DNA from: Diadema setosum
Lineage: Eukaryota > Echinodermata > Echinoidea > Diadematoida > Diadematidae
DNA length: 64,000 bases
Assembly (NCBI RefSeq): GCF_964275005.1
Contig: NC_092697.1
Location: 12,817,327 to 12,881,326, forward strand
Direction of reading: 5' to 3'
This document shows positions 11,801 through 23,800 of this stretch, piece by piece (the stretch's first letter is position 1; each line of letters starts with the position of its first letter). Made by a program: the position numbers and the translations under genes. The notes beneath the pieces are model-generated. The model did not search any database and was not told the origin of the DNA. It saw only the letters and a list, made by a program, of their open reading frames with translations.

Positions 11801-14800
11801 GGCAAATTTCATAAAAGCATGATTATTTTGGGGTTTTATTGATTAAAATCAATTCATAACGTATTTTCTTGTTCGGAACAATGTCGCGGACAAGTTTCAT
11901 CGAAAAAACGATGAAAAACATAAAGTCGAAAAAACAAGGAAATACATAAGAAATTCAAAAAAAATAAAATACTTAAGAAATTCAAAAAACAATACAATAC
12001 TTAAGAAATTTTTTCTAATGGCGCAACTTTTTTCTCTTATAGTTGCTCAGGACACTAAAAAGAATATTAACACAAAAAATGTGCTCATTTTGAGCTTTAT
12101 TTAGTGATTTATACCAAATTGTCTGATTTCATGCATCATTATGCATATATTAGCATAATTTAGCATAAATGATAATTTTTTTAAAATTTAACTTTGTGGT
12201 ACTTTAGATTACGTCACAGGCAATGTGTGTGCCAATTTTCATCGCGATCGCGCGATCGACGGCCAAGATCTGGAGGGGGGGCCTGGGAGGCCCCCCCCCC
12301 CGGCTCTATGATCTACCTAAATAGCCCGGCCTAGTTAGGGTTAAATCCACAAGATCTTTCCTTAATCTTCTGCCATTAATATGCCATTACCATGGCAACG
12401 TACTTTCGGGTACTGTCAAAAAATGCGTCTTGCACATCTACAACCAAAGGCACACATCTGTACCAAGTTTCATGGAAATTGGGCAAAAACTGAGGAAGTA
12501 GTTTGCAACACAAAATTTTCCATCATTTTGGCTCATAATATGTGAGCTGTTACCATGGCAACATACTTTTTGTCACTGTCAAGAAATGTGTCATGCTGAC
12601 CTATATCCTAAGACAAACATTCAATATGAATTCCATGAGAATTGGAAGAACACTGATGAAGTAGTTTTGCCATGAAGCATTTTGCCCTATATCTTATCAA
12701 TAACATGCCGTTACCATGGCAACGCACTTTTTTGCCACTGCGGAAATATGTGTCTTGCACATTAATATATTCAGATGAACATCTGTACCTAATTTCATAA
12801 AAATTGATCAAAAACTGTGGGAGGAGTTCACGACGCAAGATTTGTACCCATTTTTGCCCATAATATGCCGTTACCATGGCAACGTACTTTTGGGTACCGT
12901 CAAAAAATACGTCTTGCACATCTACAACCCAAGGCACACATCTGTGCCAAGTTTTATGGGAATCGGTTGAAAACCGAGGAAGTAGTTCGCAACGCAAGAT
13001 TTGCAACGGACCGACCGCCCGACCGTCCGCTGATTCCTATATACCCCCTTCAAACTTCGTTTGGCGGGGGTATAAATATGGAAAACTCAATATTGACTTA
13101 GTTGACCCGTTCACCTTTCTTGAGTCTTCACGTAAACTCAAGGGGTGCGACTTTTTGTTCGTTTTGTGATGCATGATCACAAATATCCAATTTCCAATTT
13201 TTATTTTACTGTGCAAATTTCCATGCTGAAAGGTCTGTGACTTTTTAGAAATATTACTGTAAGAGATACCATATCATACTCTGAGTCACTTAAAAAAAAG
13301 GAAACTCTCAAAGATATTTTTGAACTGAACAGGGAAAGGAAGGGGGAGTGGACAAAGGGACAGTGAGGAATAATTATAAGTAGAGCCAGGATGGAGGTTT
13401 ATTCGGCAAAATATGACTGACCGTGGTAAAAATTGGCTCCGGAAACTGGTCGTAGTTGTTCTTCAGTCGCTGGTAGGAGTACGCAAACAGCACCAACAGA
13501 ATGAGAACACCCAAGGTACCAATTACATAGAAGATGAAGAGATATCCTGCAGCAACAAAAGAGGAACAGGAATGAAAAGAAACTCGAACAATATCACAGA
13601 AAGGGAAATGGAATGTCACCTCATAAATATTTTGGATAGGGATACAAGGTGATATGCAAACTATAGAATTGTATTTGTTGTGTCCTCAGAGATCAGTGCT
13701 GATTGTGATGTGCCTCAAGGCTCTGTTATAGGGTGTGTTCTCCTAAAGTGAACTGTTACTGTACTGTACCCGCACCACGGGAGCACTCGAACCCTCCTAA
13801 AGCATGCCATACCGTACTGAATCGAGCCAAAAGTGGACCACTTCGAGATGTGCTCCCAAAGGGTACCAAAAGTGTACCAAAGTTTGCATGTGAAGAATGT
13901 GTGTAACATGCAAATACGTCATATTGCGAAGTGTTCATTCTCTTTGTTCGAGACATCTGTAAGTAATTCAAGCAAGCCAGGTGAATGACCCTCTTGCTGC
14001 AAAATGCATGACCCCCTCCAAAAATGACTCATGAGGGATGCTTTCTCAACAGAGCGCTCGAATGCTCCAAATCTGGCACAGTTAAGTACGGTATGCATTG
14101 GTTGAGTTTGCTTTGGTTCGATTTAGAGCTCTTGAACGCATCCATAGAGGCACTTTTCTACACACTGCACAGTGCACCTATTTCTTACATCATCAAGGCT
14201 CGTGGTCTTGAGTCAATGATTTATAGTGACGACACACAGGTCTACTTTAGTATTCCCACGTAATGAGCAACAGGCATCCATCTTGGGAGGTGCTGTTTGC
14301 AGAGATATCAAGCTATGAGTCACTGACATCTAAAGGTTCCGTGACATACAAATGCATGTTGATTTGTGATACCCTCAACATCACTTTTGCAGTGAAACGA
14401 ATATCTAGAAACATTCCATATACTGTATACGCTATATATTTCGCGGGGGGTTTATTTTCGCGAATTTCGCGAGTCGGGAGCTATTCGCGAAATTAACAAC
14501 ACGCGAAAATATTACCTTCCAAAATGAATCCCTTGCCTTGATGATACGAACATTTCAGTACTAGTATACCATGTCACGGCTTACCGAACAGACTATACTG
14601 GCTAAGCTTGTTTACATACATATAGCACGTCCACGTCTACTTACGAATACTGTAGAGAGCCAATCCATTATCGCAAGGGGACCACTCGTCAGAAATCTAG
14701 CGGATGGACTTAACCACTTCAAAAATGTTGAATTCTAACTTACTAGTTCGCAGAGTTTGGTAAGTTTTCTTCATGCAGTGTATAACTAGTATCATTCTTA

Positions 14801-17800
14801 TTTGCTAGTAAGTTGAAAATTCACACTTTCTTTGCCACTTCATATTTTCTCTGGTCCCCCAATCGCGAATTTAACCACTCGCGAAAATGTGTGACAGCGG
14901 CATTTCGCGAAAATTTATGTACGCAAAAATTATAGCGTATACAGTATTTGCATGTTTCTGTGACATAATTTGACTACCAAAAGACATAGCGAGGGAACAT
15001 GCAAGTTATGCTGAGTTGAGGGGAAGGTGCATTCCAATGTCTTTTGTTAAACATATCAGTACTTTAGCAATGATTGACAGATGAGGTCACAACAGGAATA
15101 TTGGTTTGGAAGGATTTTTTTTTTTTTTGGTGAGCGTATCCAAGTAATCTGAAGAAAAATAGAAGAAAAATTAGTTAAAAATATATGAAATGTTTCTAGA
15201 TATTTGTTACACTGCAAAAGTGATGTTGAGGGTAGCATAAATCAACACAAATCAACATGCATTCGTATTTTAGAGAATCTTTAAGCTCAACACAGCAAAG
15301 ACTGTACTGGTACCTTTCACTTGCAAATATGCTTGGTCCTGTCCTACCCAGTCCCTATCAGTCAGTGATACATACAAAAATATGTGACCACCTGGCTCAC
15401 AAAAGGTGGCCAAATAAATTTCCACTTTTCTACATAGATTAAAAGAGATTTGTTAAAATGAGACCACTGGTGACCCAGTCAAAAAGTGATTGAAATAAAT
15501 TTGTGAGGGTTATGAGGTGCAGTTTCACAGAAACGGGAGAAAAGGGGATTTTAAGATTAGGGTCACTCAGACATGCTGTGCAGAAGCATCAATGAAAACA
15601 TGTTCAATTTCCAAGGGATAGCAGTGCCTATTCAAAACAATGTGGTCCAGAAAAACTGCTGTAATCTTCATTTCAGTTTCCTTTTGAGTACCAAATTTTG
15701 ACGCTAGGTGAAGGAAAGATTACTTTCCCAGGTAAGACAGATGATGACAGTTTGAGTCTGCCAACCTTGATGACATATTTTGGTCCATTACAGATAATCC
15801 TTATCTGTCCCTCTTTGCGGGTTTTGACCTGGGCATCACATATACCATATGCAGCACTGCATCTTCATGTTATCATGAACTACCTTCTTGACACAAAGGA
15901 TCACCTCACCCACGTTTGATGTTCAGATACTGTATCATGTGTGCTCTATCAGTTCAATCGGGAAACATTTGACAAGAAAATCAAATGAAAGACTCCAGCC
16001 CCCCACAAGATCTTGGCTATTGACCGCGTGATTGCAAGGAAAATTGGCACGTGTGGCCCCCACAATGTAATCTACAAAAATGGAATAGGTAATTGGCTGT
16101 AAATCTGTAAATAAAGGTCCAAAACTGCTAATTTGTGGTTTGGGTACTCTTTTTAGGATCCTTATTGAATATACATCCAAAAAATGGCAGTATCAAATTT
16201 TTTTTCCTATGTGTTTTATTGTATTCAATACTTTTTATATATTTCATTGCTTTCAACTTTTCTATTGTTTTTTTTTTCTATGGAAATCATCAGCAACACT
16301 ATTCTGCCTATAGTGATTACAAACACAATGAAATTAATTGATTTTAGTATTCAATAAAAGTAAAAATAATGATAAATGTATGAATTTTGGCTAGAAACTG
16401 AATGTGCATTGTATTTGTACATGAAATAATGTTTTTGAGCAATTTAGGGTCTGACATGCACTTACAAAATATTGGGGAACTTCAGAACTGCGTACCCGCG
16501 CATCACAAATTTGGTCTCAAAAGTTGCATGAAAAGAAAAAAGTCATGAAACATTGCTGCCAAAGATTTTTATGTCAAAGATTTATTGTGACAAATGTCGC
16601 CCCCCCCCCCCCCCCCCCACCCCCGCCTTTTTAGGGTTAACCAGAGAGTGACATAAATTACACCACTCCTTCTTACTTCTTGCTCCACTCTTTACTTGTA
16701 CAGCTTCAACAGGATGCCTTTGTGAGACTGAAAACCCAACTTTGTTGTAACCAGCTAACATGATATCATATGATTCATTTGTGCGTAGGTCTGTCGAGAA
16801 ACAAAGAAAGAAGATAAAAATGAGAAAATATTATGCACATTGAGGATACATTTGTTTTGTTTTTTTCAATATCTTATCTACTGCACCATAAATTCTTCAC
16901 ATGAAATCAAAGAACATGGAATCTAGAATTGCATGTAAAAGCAGTTTCTTTCAATATGGAGAAATAATGTCAACCAAACTAGAGCAATTTGACGGTCGTG
17001 CACAATCAAGTTTCATGCCTCTACTTCTCATGTAATCACTACATCTGCCATAAGAAAAAGAACACCATCTTTCATCTGTGTGTTGATGGAAGTTAAGTGA
17101 TCATGACTATCGATTGAGGATAGACCTTTACCCTTTCCACACAAAGCAAATATTTTCCAATTCATTTCTTAGCATTCCACCCTCAGGACTACTATTGGAC
17201 TTAGACTTAGGGAAACAGACAAACAAAACAGAAAACAGTTTTGGTAACTCATGTTGATCTTTCACTTGAATTTTTTTTTTTCCTTCCCTGTATCAAATTC
17301 AGGAAAATTATTGTTGAGTTTTCGATATTTTTTTCCTTCTTACCACATAACATGAACGATGGGCACTGATTAATAAATTTTCCAAATCAAGATTTTTAGC
17401 CAAAGAAAAGTGGTCTTGACCTTGACCTGTCACCACCATCATGTTCATACAAATAAATGCGAATTAATTTCTACCCTGTCCACAAACTTAAACAGTATAA
17501 TCATCTGATATTTTGAGCTGTGGAAATGACTGGTAATATTTTTTCCCCTTCTTTCCCACAAGTATAGTGACATTTGAACTTGTACCAATCATTGTCACTT
17601 AATGGACATTATCATCCACTTCAATCTTTCCTAACAAATCATACAAGCACTAGACATCCCAAGATGATGTTACAGCTCTGAAAATTGCAAATCCAGCCAA
17701 AGTTCAGAGACCTTTGAACTTGAGGGTTTGACCTTGATTTATCAGCTCTTGTATATGTCACATAGCATACCTCCAGGGTGCTTATATAACTTGTTTTTTC

Positions 17801-20800
17801 ACCACTTGCCCGGTCAAGCAAACCAGATTTTCAAATTGCAGCAGAATCCTTGCCCGAAAATAAAGTCCAGTAAATAACAAAATGATAAAGAAAATCACTA
17901 TTACAAGTCAAGGGCTTAATGAAACACAATCACTTGAATGAACAGCACATGTTGATTTGAGTAACAAACTTGGTTCGATTTAGAGTTGGTGTAATACTGC
18001 ACTGGGGCTTCTTCACGCATATTTTACACATACGTGATAGAAAGTTGCTGAAATGAAATTTTAGTGTATAGCCTCAACAAGAAGTCCTTATCTTTGGATT
18101 TCTGTATGGTCCATTTTGTGGGTTTATAGGGAGGAAAAGGTAAAAAGAAAATTTGGCTTCAAACCTTTTTGCTTGCCCAATGTTGGCAAGCACTTTTTTT
18201 TAATTGTTATTGTTTCAAAACACTTGCCCGACTTTGACTTTGACTTGCCCCAGGCAATCTGGCAAGAGCTTATGTAGCATCCTGATACCTGGGCCATGTT
18301 TTACTATTAAACATGGGAGCTATATCAAGCCAAACAATGAACACGAACGTGTAGACAGATGTGGTTCGGATCAACTTGGGAAGGATATATTGACATTCAA
18401 AATGTACTCTACAATGTGGCAAGGTGGAGGCAAAATATTATTCGCAGTTGTGAACGCCCTGCTCAACACGAGCAAAAGGCAGGCCAAAAAAATTTCCAGG
18501 TTTTTGTATAGCTGAAAAGAGTAAACCTGTAGCACTAACAAAATATTTAACTTGTTGAAAGTGGACCATCCAAACCCCCCCCCCAAAAAAAAAGGGACTG
18601 AAATGAGAGAGAGTTAGGAGCTGCAGCTTCATAGAAAGGGGAGAAAAGAGGATTTAAAAATTGGGATCACTTAGGTATACTGGGCAGAAGTATCAACGAA
18701 AAAAAAAAAGAAAAAAGTATGGTCCAGTTAAAAAAAACACACAATAAAACCTGCTAATATCTCTATTTCAGCTTTGTTTAACCTGTTCCTTATGGGAACC
18801 TAGTACATCAAATTCCTGTGGTGCCAACTGATATATGGGAACCTGGTTATACAAGAAACTTGTTTGGGGGCACTGAAGGCTCTTGGAGAACTGAGGGAGG
18901 AATGACAGTACAATATTGTAGGTAGAGAAAAGATTACTCCTTTAGGTAAGACAAACATTAACAATTTGAGTTGGTCAACCCAAATGACATATTTTGGTCT
19001 ATTACAAAGAAACCTAATCTGCAACTTTTTGTGGGTTTTTGACTTGGGCGGTCACGAATAGCTTAGTGAAACAGTTCCATACTTCAAAGGACTATTCTAC
19101 TGATTCCAATACTGTCCCTATAATTGGTTGAATTGAACTTAGGATTGATGTCTAGTGCTGATAGTGAAATAGCTCCTTGAATTACGTAACAAGAAAATCC
19201 ATTGAGCAGCTTGTCTGAAATTGTGATAACACGACATGGGATGAGCCGATGGGCAGATAGCAGACATCCTGAGAATTTGAATGTAATGCCTGGAGCATCC
19301 TTCAGAGCGGAGGCAAGAAAAGCTGACAAAGACAGGAAAAAGGGCTTTTCACATAATTCGCTTAAAGGGATCTTATAGTTTTGGTTAAGACCTAATTTCA
19401 GGTTTCTAACATTTTTTGGTGAGATAATGAGAAATCTCTTATGAAATATGAAAGAGCATATAATTCCATGAGGAATTCAATGTTTATTTGATGAAAATTG
19501 GTTTTGAAATGGCTGAGATATCCAAAACAGAGTGATTCTAAAAAGTGTGGGACCCACACTTTATTACGATCGCTTTGTTTTACTTTGTTTTTGGATGTTT
19601 CAGTTATTTCAAACCCGATTTTCATCAAATAAACTTTGAACTCCTCCGAAAATGGCATGCTCTGTACTATTTCATAAGTGTTTTCTTGGTATCTCGCAAA
19701 AAGTTAAAAGCCCAATTCTCATCTCCACCAATACTGTACCATCCCTTTAATATACTCTGCATACATAGTGTACATACTTTGCTCGCTCACCTGGTATTTC
19801 AAGGCTAAAGTTGCCATTATCAACCAGATTATGTTTGTATTCCTCTGCTAGGGTAAGGTTTTGGGCTCGTTCTGCTCCTGAGGAAAGCTGTTTTGTCTTC
19901 ACTTCGAAGCCCAGCAGTCCTTGATATGGTCCAGCAGTTAGCATTTCCACCTTGGGGAAAAAAGATGCATGATCATCAATCTGAGATGGTGATTATACAA
20001 GTTTGGCTGCCTGAAAACTTTGGGACTGACGGATTATACGTTTTATACAACACCTTCAAAGAATGTAGCTGTGCGATTGGTCGATTGCTCATCACGTGAC
20101 ATTCAGTCAAAAGTTCAATTGCACGCTGTGGCTGTCAACCGTACAATTTTGTTAGAGCAAAAATGGACAGCGCACTGCTGACGTCATCCATTTCCATTGA
20201 CTGCCATGTTAAACTCACGATTGACTCGGAAGTTTTTGTTCTGATGTCACAATAAACATACATTTGCCGCACACACTCAACAATTACAAGCGTGCTTACA
20301 AGCGCATACTTTTGTCACTCATTTTTGTAAACAACTTCAACCGATCGGCTTTGCATACGTACATATGGTGACCGTGACTGTTCAGCTACGCATACGTCTT
20401 TCATGGAAAATGGTTGCCACATCTGTTGGTGTTCGAGGTGTTGTATAAAACAAATAGTGTATGGTCTTTACTCGTGAAATGGAACCAGATTTCGCACTTG
20501 GTGAAAGATGAGACCCACTACCGCCTCTTTGACAAGAGCACCTCTATCTTTCACCTCGTGCGAAATCTTACAAGTACCATCACACTCGTGACCATTCACT
20601 ATTTGTATACTAAAGAGTGCAATGTACTACGTCCCAAAAAAAATTACAGCGGTACCCTCCACAACAATACCTATAAAAATAGTGAATCAATCCAAACACA
20701 ATTTCAGGGTATGAAACTATAACTCATTGCCCATATTTTATAGAAAATCCCATTCAATTTGCTTCAGTGGTAACAGAGAAATGAGGATTTTTGTAGAGCA

Positions 20801-23800
20801 TGTCAGGAATCCCTTCCCTCCAAGTTCTGTCTATTGTGTTTACACTTTAATATGCAGTTCCAAGAGCATCCAAGTGCTAAACTTGGAAGAATCAGACTCA
20901 TGACATGCTTTACAAGATTGCACATTTCTCTGTGACTGCTTAACCAAATTGAATGGGGTTTTCTGCAAAATAGAGCTATCAAAGATGTTATATTTTGAGA
21001 CCTTGAAGTGGCATTTAGACGGTTTAATCATATTGGGTGTTTTCAATGCAAAAATCTTATTGTAATTTTTTTGGACATACTGTAGAGCTTCACTACATTT
21101 GCATTGTGTCCACTCATCGTCAGGGATGAGGTGGTCAAGGTTGTCATCAGGGATGAGGTGGTCAAGGTTGTCGTCAAAGATCATTGCCCTGCATCAGACA
21201 GAACTAACCAGGGTGTATGTACCCTATGCATTCAGATGTTATATTGCTCATCCTCCTAGCTACTTTACTCAGTCACAAAACATCAGCAACGTAACCTTCT
21301 TGTACACAACAACAATCTTGCACCTGATTGACAAATTGCCTTTCATTGATGTAAATAGGCAATAAATTGATCAGTGTTTTAGAATTTTATGAATTTGAAC
21401 GACAATCTTTTCGAGTGTGAAAAAGAAAGACTTGATTCAGCAATGAGCTGTATTCCTGAATTACTTGTCCTGATTGAAGATTCTACCATTGTTTTCTGTG
21501 TGTAAATAAAGAATTTCACATTTAAACTGGATCGTACTCTTAACATAGTCATGCTTAGCTGAAACCAGTTTTACGCGTATTTGGCCAGGTTCAACATTTC
21601 ATTACACATCACATTACTTGCTGAGTGTGATTTTTTTTTTTTTTTTTAAACAAATATAGCCAAATAATGATACTGTGCAGATAAGATGAAAACACAACAT
21701 GGCATACAATGGCATGGTTGTGTTCAGTCATCTTTTGCAGCACTGTAAACTACCATACTTTTAGCCACAATTTGTCATATTTCTTTCTTTTTTAATGCCA
21801 TGCAGTTACAAGTAATTCCTGCAAATTTGACCCAATTGTAATTTAGCCAGCCCATTTGGGTGTAACGGTATGCCTCAGTCCAACACTAGGGCCGTAGTGA
21901 CACAAAACAAAAGGGATTAAAGGATTAAATAATGTCTATTTACTGGCAATTTAAAGTTTCTGGATATCTGTGGCATTTGGTGAAGGGCACACTCCAGGGG
22001 ATGTGCTAAGGGTAAACAAAGTATGGGTTGTAAAGGCACGGTTCAGTCACTTCTCTCCACATGCTCATTACTCACTGAGGTTGGGTCTGGTTCACTCACA
22101 CATGTTTTTTAATCTTTTACACATATAATGTACCCAAAGATCAAAATATTTCAAATGTGAACAAGGCAATTGCCAAAATGTGTCTCGACCATTCGTGAAG
22201 TAGAAATTAATATTTTCTAACTACAGGAAGTTCATCGACCCCGCCTATGAAATTTGACCTAGTGGTGACCTTCAACTCCCCAAGGGACATTTACCAGCCA
22301 TGTTTGGTCACAAACAGACACAGGGATCAAAAGTTATGTGCTATAATCGAAACGCGCCGAAAAACTTAACATTGGGCACTAAAAGTTTGTTGACCCCTGT
22401 CTGTGACCTTTGACCTTGTGATGAATTTCAACTCCCCAAGGGACATCTACCATCCAAGTGTGGTCACAAACGGACATAGGGCTCAAAAGTTATGACTTGA
22501 GCTCAAAAGTTATGACTATGAGCCATAATCGAAATGCGCCGTAAAAACTTAACACTGGGCCCTTAAATTTGACCCCTGCCTGTGACCTTTGACCTTGAGG
22601 TGTACTTCATATTTGGTAAAATGTGTAACTTTGCATGACCACTCTTCCCTCCAAGTTTGATTGAAATTGAAGTCCTCTGTAGAGAGTTATTCTAGTTTTT
22701 GTAGCTTTACGGACAGACGGATGGATGGACGGATGAACGGACGGACGGATAGACGGGCGACAGATGGACAGATGCCACAGGTGATCCCAATAGTCTCCCT
22801 GCACCTCCGGTGGGCTCGACAAAAACTGATGCACATCTGTGTGAAAGGGTGCTTCATATATCAATAAGAAACAAAAAGTAATGTTGTCATGGCGACAAAG
22901 ATACTATTCATTAATTTTTTAGTTTAAATTCATTCTTCTTTAATATGAAAAGGAATCTGAAACTGAAGTAGAGCCCACTTCATTACTTACATTCCAATAT
23001 ACAGTGACGTTCCTGCCCAAACTTTGGTCAGCGTTCATCTCATTGCTGTGGGAAACATCAGTAATATCAACATTTGGCTCTGTAAAACAAAGAATAGCAC
23101 ATACAAACCTATTTCAAATCCAAATTCAGATGAGGTACCCAAGTTGTCAACTTTGTATATGAATTGCTCATTTCAGCAAATTTGGGACAAGCCACGGATC
23201 TGTTAAACTTTCAGCCACAAATACTGTAGAAAATAAGAATTTCATGGGATATATCAAACATTTTGTATTCTTCCATGCAGTCTGATGCGAAATTACATTA
23301 TGTAATTGATGACATACATGTACTTAAGAAACTGATGCATCGCTTTCAAAGTATAAAACAGAAATCAGTTATCCCAACATTTTATCATTTTGCTTGTCTG
23401 TTTGTTTGTTTTTGTTCTGTCTTACTTTAATCCAAATAGCCCTGAGAATCTTGATGCAGAAAATTTTATCTCGTTTTCATTGAATAGGTAACCCTGAAAT
23501 TTACTGCATTTCCATACTGGAGATAGACCAAGTTATTGCATTTATATCATATTGGATGGCTATGAATGGGATGCCAGGGATTACCATGTATATAGGAAGT
23601 TTTAGAATCAGATTCCAGAAACGTTTATTATTTTCCGCTCAGTTTTTACTGTTCAATAGCATATTGAATGAAATGCATTGGCCAATGTATTAATTCCCCA
23701 TAGGCTGCCATTGTTGGTCGTTCAATAATACACCGTATTTTGTCTCGTCTCTTGTGCGAGTGCTTGGTGAACGTGTGAATGCTTGCTACTAGTGCACAAA

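Larger units (their letters stand above)
10420..13180. mobile_element. family R1 inverted-repeat element, copy 1, interrupted
   Basis: Ends gtgacccggcatcacaaa and tgtgatgcatgatcac are inverted copies, followed inside by aaaagtcgcc / gcgactttttg. Three other copies in this window (34144-34832, 37701-38388, 45659-46343) are about 690 bp, so the extra ~2 kb here is an insertion at 11034-13073. No coding capacity. Confidence 0.82.

Noticed and set aside
12608..13006. 132-codon open frame on minus
   Set aside because: The protein text simply repeats with the ttaccatggcaacg tandem units.
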